NCBI GenBank assembly: GCA_016191985.1
Contig: JACPVB010000204.1
Coordinates: 1 to 13,002 of the forward strand
Direction of reading: 5' to 3'
Origin: Chloroflexota bacterium
GTDB lineage: Bacteria > Chloroflexota > Anaerolineae > Anaerolineales > Villigracilaceae
Length of the DNA stretch: 13,002 nucleotides
The notes below the pieces were generated by a model. It was not told the origin of the DNA and made no database searches. It worked only from the letters and a program-made list of their open reading frames with translations. Both the position numbers and the translations under genes were made by a program. Shown in pieces: positions 4,716 to 11,316 of this stretch. Positions within the stretch are counted from its first letter, which is position 1. Each line of letters begins with the position of its first letter.

Positions 4716-6029
4716 ATGACCTTCTCCCCTTCCCACGACTTTGCCCTGCAACTCGACTCACAAGATAAACTCGCCTCTTTCAAAGAGGCGTTTGTCATTC
4801 CCGACCCGGATCTCATCTACCTTGATGGCAATTCGTTGGGAATTTTGCCCAAAACTGCTCAACAAAAAGCAAGAGAAGTCGTGGATGAACAATGGGGCAA
4901 AGACCTAATCCGTGGCTGGAACAAAGGCTGGTGGGAGGCTCCCTCCCGTGTGGGCGATAAGATCGGCACGCTCATCGGCGCGGCGCCCGGTCAAACTCTC
5001 GTTGGCGACACGGTCTCTATCAACCTCTTTAAACTCGCTATATCCGCGCTTACGCTGCAACCGAACAAAACAAAAATCATCACCGACACTTTCAATTTCC
5101 CCTCCGATCTTTATATTCTTCAAGGCATCAATCATTTGCTTTCAAATGGTGGTCGAGTAGACGGCGGTGTTCTTCCGCCGTCATATCAAGACCACCAGAT
5201 CATCCGCATCGGCGCAATCGACAACGACATCACTCCCGACCTCGCCGCGCTCGAAGCCGCCATCGACGAAAATACCGCGCTTGTCACGCTCTCGCATGTC
5301 GTTTTCAAAAGTGGATACATGTACGATATGCAGCGCATCACTGAACTCGCCCATAAAAAAGGCGCGCTCGTGCTTTGGGATTTATCCCACTCCGTCGGTT
5401 CCGTCCCCGTCCACCTCGACGATTGCAACGCAGACTTCGCCATCGGCTGCACCTACAAATATCTCAACGGCGGCCCCGGCGCGCCCGCGTTTTTATACGT
5501 CAACAAAAACATTCAGGAAAAACTTTCCTCGCCCATCTGGGGCTGGTGGGGTCAAAAAAATCCCTTCGACTTCGACCTCGACTACACCCCCGCGCCCGGC
5601 GCGCAACGCTTCCTCGTTGGCACACAGCCCATGATTTCTCTTTTGACGATGGAAGCTGCCCTCGAACCGATTCTTCAAGCAGGCATGGACTCACTCCGCG
5701 CCAAATCCATCCTGATGACAGACTACGCCTCTTTCTTAACCGAAAGCTGGCTTATCCCCTTCGACTTTTCCCTCGGCTCCCCAGTAGACTCTGCCACTCG
5801 CGGCTCGCACATTTCCATCCGACATCCCGAAGGCTACCGCATCAACCGCGCCCTCATCGAAGAGATGAACGTCATCCCCGACTTTCGCGCCCCCGACAAT
5901 TTACGCTTGGGATTCGCGCCGCTATATATTTCCTTCGCAGATATTTGGGAAGGCTTCGATAGAATCCGCCGCGTGATGGAAGAGAAACGCTACGAGAGAT
6001 ATCCAAAACAAAAATTAATGGTGACATAA
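4716..6029 (+). CDS. kynU: Kynureninase
   Basis: A 437-residue fold-type I PLP enzyme, close to the usual length. It hydrolyses L-kynurenine (or 3-hydroxykynurenine) to anthranilate (or 3-hydroxyanthranilate) and alanine, in tryptophan breakdown or NAD/quinolinate supply. Visible family features are YLDGNSLG (35-42), the FNFPSD motif (126-131), WDLSHSVG (221-228) with Asp222 to contact the PLP ring nitrogen, and TYKYLNGGPGAPAF (246-259) with Lys248 as the Schiff-base lysine. IRHPEGYRI and FRAPDNLRLGFAPLY near the C-terminus are also typical. AGGTGA (4706-4711) precedes ATG 4716. The other kynurenine-pathway genes (tryptophan dioxygenase, formamidase) are not in the window. The phosphatase gene begins 1 base after the stop. 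The coding strand is notably C-rich compared with its neighbour. Confidence 0.95.
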   Translation: MTFSPSHDFALQLDSQDKLASFKEAFVIPDPDLIYLDGNSLGILPKTAQQKAREVVDEQWGKDLIRGWNKGWWEAPSRVGDKIGTLIGAAPGQTLVGDTVSINLFKLAISALTLQPNKTKIITDTFNFPSDLYILQGINHLLSNGGRVDGGVLPPSYQDHQIIRIGAIDNDITPDLAALEAAIDENTALVTLSHVVFKSGYMYDMQRITELAHKKGALVLWDLSHSVGSVPVHLDDCNADFAIGCTYKYLNGGPGAPAFLYVNKNIQEKLSSPIWGWWGQKNPFDFDLDYTPAPGAQRFLVGTQPMISLLTMEAALEPILQAGMDSLRAKSILMTDYASFLTESWLIPFDFSLGSPVDSATRGSHISIRHPEGYRINRALIEEMNVIPDFRAPDNLRLGFAPLYISFADIWEGFDRIRRVMEEKRYERYPKQKLMVT

Positions 6030-6030
6030 A

Positions 6031-6999
6031 ATGAAACCCTCCCAAAAACCCCATATCATTCAGCATCCATTCGCCTCACTCATGCAGGGAGCGCGGTTGG
6101 ATTCGTACCACGAGGGCAATAGCAAACTGGTTTTGGAAGTGCAGGGATTCCAACCTCTCTCTTCCAGCTTGTTTGAGAAGGATGGGAAAATTTACGAACG
6201 TGTCCGCGCGAAATATGTGCCTTTGAGACTCGCCTTTTCCAGCGTTTCAGAACTGAAGCGGGATAATTTTTTCACATCACTCCATAATTATAGCCTCGAA
6301 GATTCCTCGCGGACGATTGCTTACATGCTTTCCTGGCGACAGCGAAATAAGCGGGATGGGTTTTATATGTTTGGGTTGCGCGCGCCCACCGATGCGGACA
6401 TGCAATTTTATGCAAAGAATGCGAAGGCAGAGAATTTTGGGATGAACAGCAAAACGTTTACCATCGAGCGGGACTGGTCACCGCCGTCACCGATGCCTGG
6501 CGGATTGGTTCCCGAGCCAAAATCCCTGCATCAGCAATTTGGCGGCGACCCGATCTCCATCAATTTAAAAGATAAAACGTTTCACCATCGGCTGTTCATC
6601 GGCGGCGTGGATATCCAGCCCAAACAACGCCCGCAGGTGGATGCCGTGCTAAACCTGAGTGAAGACTCAAGCCGCTGGGTGAAAAAGGGGAAGGTGATTC
6701 ACCCCAATGACCGCGCAATTCAACACGGCGAAGGCTCACAAGGGATGACGATAAACCAACTTTGTGAAGAAGCGGAGTGGGTGATCGAACGGTTGAAACA
6801 GAACCAGCGTGTCCTCGTCCATTGCACAGCGGGGATGAACCGCTCGTCGACCGTCTGTTGCGCGGCATTGATCCTGCTGGAAGGCATCAGCGCAGAGGAT
6901 GCGCTGGCGCGAGTCCGCGAACATCATCCCTGGGCGCGGCCTGATTCATATCACTGGCTCACATTACGATGGCTGGCGAATTCAAATAAAAGGCACTAA
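6031..6999 (+). CDS. Dual-specificity-type protein phosphatase with an unrecognised N-terminal domain
   Basis: A 322-residue protein. The C-terminal half (about 183-315) is a cysteine-based phosphatase: the P-loop VHCTAGMNRSS places the nucleophile Cys265, Arg271 and Ser272 in the CX5R(S/T) signature. Asp226 in HPNDRAI is the likely general acid. It would remove phosphate from Tyr/Ser/Thr or from a non-protein substrate such as a sugar or inositol phosphate; the shallow-pocket DSP type fits either. Residues 1-180 contain no motif I know; they are soluble, rich in aromatic and basic residues (KYVPLRLAF, MLSWRQRNKRDGFYMFGLRA). There is no signal or membrane segment. ATG 6031 follows the kynU TAA by one base, with GGTGAC as ribosome site, so the two genes are probably translated from one message. 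Confidence 0.8.
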   Translation: MKPSQKPHIIQHPFASLMQGARLDSYHEGNSKLVLEVQGFQPLSSSLFEKDGKIYERVRAKYVPLRLAFSSVSELKRDNFFTSLHNYSLEDSSRTIAYMLSWRQRNKRDGFYMFGLRAPTDADMQFYAKNAKAENFGMNSKTFTIERDWSPPSPMPGGLVPEPKSLHQQFGGDPISINLKDKTFHHRLFIGGVDIQPKQRPQVDAVLNLSEDSSRWVKKGKVIHPNDRAIQHGEGSQGMTINQLCEEAEWVIERLKQNQRVLVHCTAGMNRSSTVCCAALILLEGISAEDALARVREHHPWARPDSYHWLTLRWLANSNKRH

Positions 7000-7006
7000 G
7001 AAAGTG

Positions 7007-7126
7007 TTCTTAACTACTTTTTTAGGACACGGACTCCACGGATTTCACAGATTTTCACGGAAAACCTTTTTAAAAATCCGTATTTGACCGTGCGCGAAGC
7101 GTCCGTCCATTCCGTGTACTTAAGAA
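7007..7126 (+). repeat. 120-bp palindromic element (MITE- or REP-like)
   Basis: The ends are TTCTTAACTAC (7007-7017) and GTACTTAAGAA (7116-7126), inverted with 10 of 11 matches. Nested inside are ACACGGA (7027-7033) with TCCGTGT (7111-7117) and ACGGATTT (7038-7045) with AAATCCGT (7074-7081). It holds no gene. No clear target duplication is seen, so it may be a folded intergenic repeat rather than an inserted element. It begins 8 bases after the phosphatase stop codon. Confidence 0.5.
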
Positions 7127-7140
7127 ACAGTCTCTAAAGA

Positions 7141-7159
7141 TTTCCAAAGCCTTTGGAAA
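7141..7159 (+). repeat. Short perfect palindrome
   Basis: TTTCCAAAG, one base, CTTTGGAAA: a 9-bp perfect dyad. A single-base centre makes a hairpin poor, so it may act as a DNA site or be part of the palindromic cluster. TCTAAAG lies just before it, as it also does at 7239-7245. Confidence 0.5.
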
Positions 7160-7169
7160 GTGTTGAAAA

Positions 7170-7229
7170 GTAGGGACACAGCGAGTCGATTCATAATTTT
7201 GACCATCAATCGTTTCGCTGTGTCCCTAC
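7170..7229 (+). repeat. REP-like hairpin element
   Basis: GTAGGGACACAGCGA (7170-7184) and TCGCTGTGTCCCTAC (7215-7229) are a perfect 15-bp inverted repeat. Pairing continues inward (CGATT 7187-7191 with AATCG 7208-7212) after one wobble and one mismatch. The central 30 bases are AT-rich and code for nothing. This shape is typical of dispersed extragenic palindromes. No U-run follows, so it is not a standard terminator. Confidence 0.7.
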
Positions 7230-7239
7230 GAGACCGTAT

Positions 7240-7254
7240 CTAAAGTTGCTTTAG
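7240..7254 (+). repeat. Short inverted repeat before the SIMPL gene
   Basis: CTAAAG-TTG-CTTTAG, a perfect 6-bp stem with a 3-base loop. It closes the palindromic cluster that fills the 7000-7290 interval; no promoter can be picked with confidence in that interval. Confidence 0.4.
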
Positions 7255-7290
7255 GATCTGTCACTTGCGATGGACGAAAAGGAAATAAAC

Positions 7291-7932
7291 ATGGAATCCA
7301 AACCTGATACCATAAAAATCTCCGCCGCGCATAAAGAGGAAATCTATGCCACACATACCGATTTGCATGTGACTGTGAAAGGCTCATCGCTCCTCAGTGG
7401 AGGCGAGGCGGTGAAAAAAGCCAAAGAGGTGACCCTGCTGATCGAAGCAATGAGCAGGCTTGGGGTTAAGGAAGAGGCGGTCACGCTGCAGGGAGTCCAC
7501 ATCGAGGTGGCGAGCGGCGCATTGCTCAAGTCATCCAGCGCGGTCTATCGTTTAAAAATCCGCTGTGAAAAATTGGATGGACTGCCAAAGATGCTGGATG
7601 CGATTTCATCTCAAAAAAATTCGGAACTTGAGCGCATCGAATGGAAATACGATGAAGACGAAGCGCGCGAACGCGGCTTGAACCTCGTTTTGGAAAAGGC
7701 AAAAAGCAAGGCGCAAAAGGTGGCGGCATCTTTGAATGTGAAATTGCTGGGCGTGTATGATCTGATCGAAAATACGTTTGACGAGGATGCACCTGTCATA
7801 TTCCAGCCGCAGGCCATGATGGTGAAACGCGCCGCAGCCACCGCCTCTGAACCCAGCCTCGGCATGGATGTTCAACACTCCAAGACGATTCATGTGAGCG
7901 TGGATATTTGGTATCGCGTGTCTGCCTTCTAA
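7291..7932 (+). CDS. SIMPL (DUF541)-domain protein, no signal peptide
   Basis: A 213-residue protein from ATG 7291. It has the DUF541/SIMPL pattern: repeated amphipathic beta strands and helices, a KAKEVTLLIEAMSRLGV...EAVTLQGVHIEV segment, a central LVLEKAKSKAQKVAASLNVKLLGVYDLIE helix-turn and a final TIHVSVDIWYRV strand. Family members (BP26/OMP28, YggE, IRAK1-binding SIMPL) are usually exported and form ring or channel-like assemblies; their exact role is unsettled. Here the N-terminus (MESKPDTIKISAAHKEE) is polar with no signal peptide or lipobox, so the protein seems cytoplasmic. The frame is open to ATG 7270, but AAGGA sits 7-8 bases before ATG 7291 and nothing similar precedes 7270. Alone in its transcription unit as far as can be seen. 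Confidence 0.75.
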   Translation: MESKPDTIKISAAHKEEIYATHTDLHVTVKGSSLLSGGEAVKKAKEVTLLIEAMSRLGVKEEAVTLQGVHIEVASGALLKSSSAVYRLKIRCEKLDGLPKMLDAISSQKNSELERIEWKYDEDEARERGLNLVLEKAKSKAQKVAASLNVKLLGVYDLIENTFDEDAPVIFQPQAMMVKRAAATASEPSLGMDVQHSKTIHVSVDIWYRVSAF

Positions 7933-7958
7933 TTTAACTAGCACTTCTGTTCTAAGAA

Positions 7959-7967
7959 TGGTAAAAT
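7959..7967 (+). promoter_or_regulatory. Extended -10 promoter of the ABC exporter operon
   Basis: TG-G-TAAAAT, an almost ideal extended -10 element, 24 bases before ATG 7992. It leaves a leader of about 18 bases that contains the CAGGAGAG ribosome site. There is no good -35 box, which extended -10 promoters tolerate. Confidence 0.55.
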
Positions 7968-7991
7968 CTTTTCTTCTCCAGGAGAGATTTT

Positions 7992-8969
7992 ATGCCCCCT
8001 ACAATTAGTGTCCAACAACTCAGCAAGACCTATCAAGTGCCGGAGCGCGAAGGCGGGTTTGGCGCGGCTGTCCGTGGTTTTTTTAAACGCAAATATAAGG
8101 ATGTGAAGGCCGTCCAGCAGGTGGACTTCAAGATCGAGCGGGGTGAGGTTGTCGGTTTCCTCGGCCCGAACGGTGCGGGAAAGACCACCACGCTCAAGAT
8201 GCTTTCAGGGCTGTTGCATCCCACTGGCGGGGGTGCGAATGTGCTTGGCTTTACGCCCTGGGAACTCAACCCTGAATACCTGCGTTCGATGACTCTCGTG
8301 ATGGGCCAGCGCAACCGCCTCTCGTGGGACATTCCCGCGGCGGATTCGTTTTTACTGAACCAGGCCATCTATCGCATCCCTGACGATGAATATAAAAAAA
8401 CCTACAAGGAATTGGATGAACTGCTCGAACTCGAGCCGTTGATGAAGAAACCCGTCCGCAACCTTTCGCTGGGTGAACGCATGAAATGTGAGATTGCCGT
8501 TGGGTTGCTGCATCGTCCCAAAGTTTTATTTTTAGATGAACCCACCATCGGCCTCGATATCAGCGGGCAGGCGCGCATCCGCGAATTTTTGCGCGAGTAC
8601 AACAAGCGTACGGGTGCGACGATTTTGCTCACCAGTCATTACATGGCGGATGTGACCGCGCTTTGCGAGCGCATCATCATCATTCATCACGGCCAGCTTA
8701 AATACGACGGCGGCATCAATGAGCTTTCACACAAAATTGCCCCGTTTAAATTGATCGGTGTGATCCTGGCGGAATCCAATTCGCATGACCTGTCGAAGTA
8801 CGGCACGCTCGTTCAAAATGAAGAAGATTGGGAAAAGCAGTATATCCAGGTCAAAGCGGAGGATGTGACGCGCATCACCTCCAAACTGCTGGCTGATCTG
8901 CCCATCCACGACATTACCATCGCCGATCCACCCATCGAGGATGTGATCGAGCAGGCGTTTAATTCGTAA
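7992..8969 (+). CDS. ABC-2 type exporter, ATP-binding subunit
   Basis: A 325-residue ATPase. Walker A is GPNGAGKTT (58-66), the Q-loop Gln106 sits in GQRNRLSWD, the ABC signature is LSLGER (158-163), Walker B is VLFLDEP (178-184) and the switch histidine is His216 in LTSHYMAD. The LSLGERMKCEIAVGLLHRP signature and the RNRLSWDIPAADSF segment point to the COG4586 subgroup, which pairs with two ABC-2 permeases as here. The C-terminal 80 residues form an accessory regulatory domain common in DrrA/NatA-like ATPases. It hydrolyses ATP on the cytoplasmic face to drive export; the substrate is unknown. GGAGAG lies 6 bases before the ATG. First gene of a three-gene operon. Confidence 0.93.
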   Translation: MPPTISVQQLSKTYQVPEREGGFGAAVRGFFKRKYKDVKAVQQVDFKIERGEVVGFLGPNGAGKTTTLKMLSGLLHPTGGGANVLGFTPWELNPEYLRSMTLVMGQRNRLSWDIPAADSFLLNQAIYRIPDDEYKKTYKELDELLELEPLMKKPVRNLSLGERMKCEIAVGLLHRPKVLFLDEPTIGLDISGQARIREFLREYNKRTGATILLTSHYMADVTALCERIIIIHHGQLKYDGGINELSHKIAPFKLIGVILAESNSHDLSKYGTLVQNEEDWEKQYIQVKAEDVTRITSKLLADLPIHDITIADPPIEDVIEQAFNS

Positions 8970-8973
8970 CTTT

Positions 8974-9023
8974 GGAGTGCAGGAGCTTGCTCCTGCATGT
9001 CAAGTAGCAAGCCGCTTGACTCC
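8974..9023 (+). repeat. Paired hairpins in the ATPase-permease gap
   Basis: TGCAGGAG (8978-8985) and CTCCTGCA (8990-8997) form a perfect 8-bp stem with a CTTG loop. GTCAAG (8999-9004) pairs with CTTGAC (9015-9020), and GGAGT (8974-8978) can close the whole with ACTCC (9019-9023). There is no U-run. The 67-base gap is otherwise empty. It looks like an intergenic palindromic repeat, and the hairpins could set the ratio of ATPase to permease by stabilising the upstream message. Confidence 0.55.
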
Positions 9024-9036
9024 AAAAGGAGAAACT

Positions 9037-9834
9037 ATGTTCCTTATCATCAAACGACTCTGGCAGGTAAACTGGGCCGAGCAATGGCAGTACCGCGCCA
9101 ACCTTATCATGTACCTGTTGTACTGGCTGGTCTCTCCCATCATTTACCTTGCCGTGTGGACGAGCATTGCAAAAGTCAAAGGTGACGTGAATGGCTTCAC
9201 CGTCAACGATTTCACCACCTATTACATGGTGCTTTTAATTTGCGATCAGATTACCAGCAATATCATCATCCACACCTTCGCTTATAAAATTCAGGATGGC
9301 TCGCTTTCAGGCGAATTGATCCGACCGATTCATCCCATGCTCACAAATGCGCTCGTCAACAATGTCGCATTCAAAATGCTTACCATCATGGGGCTGGTCC
9401 CTGTTTGGTTTATTTTGTTCTTTCTTTTTAAACCAGATTTCAGCAGTGTAACGCTCGCCGGCGTTTTACTTTCCATCCCTGCCATGGTGCTGGCGTTTTT
9501 TACGGGCTTTCTGCTCTCCGCCGCCATCACCTCCCTCGCATTCTGGACCACGCGGGTGTATTCCATTCACGAATTTTATTTCGCGCTGATCCTGCTGTTT
9601 TCAGGCCAATTCGTACCGCTGACCCTCATGCCGCAGGTCATTCAGAACATTACCCAATATCTCCCGTTCCAGCTATTGATCTATTATCCCGTCCAATTGA
9701 TTCTTGGGAAACTATCCGCCGAACAAATCACACAGGGGTATGTGATGTCGTTCGTCTGGTTTGGTATTTCACTGCTCTTTTTCAATTGGGTGTGGCGCAA
9801 TGGCGTAAAGCGTTACTCCGCGGTGGGAGCGTAA
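9037..9834 (+). CDS. ABC-2 family permease, first subunit
   Basis: A 265-residue integral membrane protein with about six hydrophobic segments (near 22-42, 58-78, 113-133, 139-165, 178-200, 232-258). The motif DGSLSGELIRP after the second segment is typical of the ABC-2 permease subfamily that accompanies COG4586 ATPases (COG4587/COG3694). It should form half of the export channel in the cytoplasmic membrane. Start 9037 follows AAGGAG by 7 bases; the longer open frame from 8977 would translate the hairpin region and is rejected. The next permease starts 2 bases after the stop codon. Confidence 0.88.
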   Translation: MFLIIKRLWQVNWAEQWQYRANLIMYLLYWLVSPIIYLAVWTSIAKVKGDVNGFTVNDFTTYYMVLLICDQITSNIIIHTFAYKIQDGSLSGELIRPIHPMLTNALVNNVAFKMLTIMGLVPVWFILFFLFKPDFSSVTLAGVLLSIPAMVLAFFTGFLLSAAITSLAFWTTRVYSIHEFYFALILLFSGQFVPLTLMPQVIQNITQYLPFQLLIYYPVQLILGKLSAEQITQGYVMSFVWFGISLLFFNWVWRNGVKRYSAVGA

Positions 9835-9836
9835 AC

Positions 9837-10622
9837 ATGCACACTCTTAAACTTCTTTCCGCTTTTTTTAAAGTTAATGTTCAAATGGCCCTTGCCTATC
9901 GCGCCGATACGGTTGTGAATATTCTGCTCAACCTCATGTGGCTCGGCTGGGAACTGCTCAGCCTGAGCATCATTTTCAACAACACCGAAACCCTTGGCGG
10001 TTGGGGGATCGGCGAACTCATTGCACTGTTGGGAGTCTTCCGCCTCGTCAACACCATGATGATCGCGCTCATCTGGCCCAACACCGAAAAATTCAATCAA
10101 TCCATCCGCGACGGCTCGATGGATTACACCATCCTCCAGCCGGTCAACAGCATGTTCCTGGTCACCTTCTCGCGCATCACCGTCTGGCGGATTTGGGACC
10201 TGATCCTCGCCACTGTTTTGATTGTGGTTGGCGTCAACATGTCTGGAGGAACAACCACCGCGCTTCACATCCTGACCTTCATCCTGCTCGCCATCACAGG
10301 CACGCTCATCATCTACAGCCTTTGGATCGTCTTAATTGCGCTCACCTTCTGGTTCACCAAATTTGATAATAACGTCACCATCCTGCAAGCCTTGATGGAT
10401 GCGGGGCGTTATCCAGCCACAGTGTATCCCGTCTGGTTGAGAGTGATCGTCACCTTTATCATTCCCATTGCCGTGGCGACCACCATCCCTTTGCAGGCAT
10501 TGCGCGGTGAGCTGGCTTCCGGGCAGATACTGATGTTTGTTGCCATCAGTGTTGCCAGTTTTTGGGTGGCTTCAAAAATATGGAAGGCGGGGCTGAGGCA
10601 ATATAGCGGGGCAAGCAGTTAA
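9837..10622 (+). CDS. ABC-2 family permease, second subunit
   Basis: A 261-residue protein with about six membrane segments. DGSMDYTILQP occupies the same place as DGSLSGELIRP in the preceding permease, so the two are distant paralogues that likely make a heterodimer. The end (IWKAGLRQYSGASS) mirrors VWRNGVKRYSAVGA of its partner. GGGAG lies 8-12 bases before ATG 9837; the longer frame from 9786 overlaps the previous gene and is rejected. Last gene of the operon. Confidence 0.88.
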   Translation: MHTLKLLSAFFKVNVQMALAYRADTVVNILLNLMWLGWELLSLSIIFNNTETLGGWGIGELIALLGVFRLVNTMMIALIWPNTEKFNQSIRDGSMDYTILQPVNSMFLVTFSRITVWRIWDLILATVLIVVGVNMSGGTTTALHILTFILLAITGTLIIYSLWIVLIALTFWFTKFDNNVTILQALMDAGRYPATVYPVWLRVIVTFIIPIAVATTIPLQALRGELASGQILMFVAISVASFWVASKIWKAGLRQYSGASS

Positions 10623-10625
10623 AAG

Positions 10626-10660
10626 AAAAAAACCAGAGAAACGAATTCTCTGGTTTTTTT
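10626..10660 (+). terminator. Bidirectional terminator between the ABC operon and the lipoprotein gene
   Basis: AACCAGAGAA (10631-10640) pairs perfectly with TTCTCTGGTT (10646-10655) around a 5-base loop. A's on the left and seven T's on the right (10654-10660) serve both directions. It begins 4 bases after the permease stop and lies 11 bases beyond the end of the convergent gene. Confidence 0.93.
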
Positions 10661-10671
10661 ATACAATGATC

Positions 10672-11094
10672 CTACTTGCGCGCAAGCACCACCACAGAAG
10701 CGCCGTCTGCGGATGTGATCGTTAACTCCGTGCCATTCACCTGGTATGTGATGCCCTCTCCCGAAAGGATGCCAAGGACAACGGATTCCTGCTCCGCATT
10801 TTCAGCGCAAGCCATTAGGGTGGAGGTTATCGGTTCAAGAACAAGCTGGTCTCCATTCACTGTATAACCCGCGCCGAAGGAATTACATCCCACATTCCCG
10901 CCAAATTGGCCGTCTGAGCCGAAGCTGATGGAAGTTTCCACATCCGGTAGGGCAGGGGTCGGGTTGGATGCGTCACCATACGATACCAGCGTCCATTCAC
11001 CGGCGAGGGCAGCGGAACCTCCGCCGGAGCAGGCAGCCAGGATCGATACGGAAAGCGCCGCAAGGATAATCAAAGACAGGGAAGTCTTTTTCAT
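10672..11094 (-). CDS. META (HslJ-like) domain lipoprotein
   Basis: A 140-residue secreted lipoprotein. A Lys-Lys start, a hydrophobic run (5-20) and the lipobox LAAC put the lipidated cysteine at 22. The mature part is one META/HslJ domain: LAGEWTLVSYG (30-40), FGGNVGCNSFGAGY (64-77) and ITSTLMACAENAEQES (89-104). Cys70 and Cys96 could form a disulfide, as in related META proteins. META domains are found in heat-inducible HslJ, in motility-linked proteins and in protease-inhibitor-like lipoproteins; the molecular role is not settled. AAGGAG lies about 9 bases before the ATG on the reverse strand. Single gene; the 11095-11164 region upstream has no promoter I can defend. Confidence 0.88.
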   Translation of the reverse strand: MKKTSLSLIILAALSVSILAACSGGGSAALAGEWTLVSYGDASNPTPALPDVETSISFGSDGQFGGNVGCNSFGAGYTVNGDQLVLEPITSTLMACAENAEQESVVLGILSGEGITYQVNGTELTITSADGASVVVLARK

Positions 11095-11164
11095 TTTTCA
11101 TCTCCTTATAATCTTTAAGTTAATACTTCACTCTATCAACGAAAACCCTGTGGGAAATGTTCCC

Positions 11165-11267
11165 TTCTTACAGAGTATTGCATAATTTAGTAAACAGAAA
11201 ATTCGTTTTTTACTCGTAATTTTCAATAAAAAGTTTACTTAGTTATGAGACAAGCGATAAATAAAAA
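11165..11267 (+). repeat. Dispersed repeat, copy 2 (uninterrupted)
   Basis: A relative of 4435-4513 plus 4634-4661, but without the 120-bp insertion. Identity is about 84% over the left 73 bases with no gaps, and the right end TTATGAGACAAGCGATAAATAAA differs by one base. GTAAAC (11190-11195) and GTTTAC (11233-11238) are inverted within it. No protein is encoded. Its right edge runs into the terminator of the MerR gene. Confidence 0.7.
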
Positions 11268-11298
11268 TGCCAGAGAGATTAAGTACCTCTGGCATTTT
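11264..11298 (-). terminator. Rho-independent terminator of the MerR gene
   Basis: AAAATGCCAGAG (11264-11275) and CTCTGGCATTTT (11287-11298) are a perfect 12-bp inverted repeat with an 11-base loop. On the reverse strand the stem ends in a U-rich run. It starts 19 bases past the stop codon of the MerR gene and could also work rightward. Confidence 0.88.
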
Positions 11299-11316
11299 CT
11301 TGTTACTGGTCACTTA

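Noticed and set aside
5375..5962. 195-residue Arg/His/Pro-rich frame inside kynU
   Set aside because: The composition is what a shifted frame of a C-rich gene gives; kynureninase motifs occupy the other frame across the whole length.
8977..9036. N-terminal extension of the first permease
   Set aside because: It reads through the palindromic hairpins; ATG 9037 has AAGGAG at good spacing.
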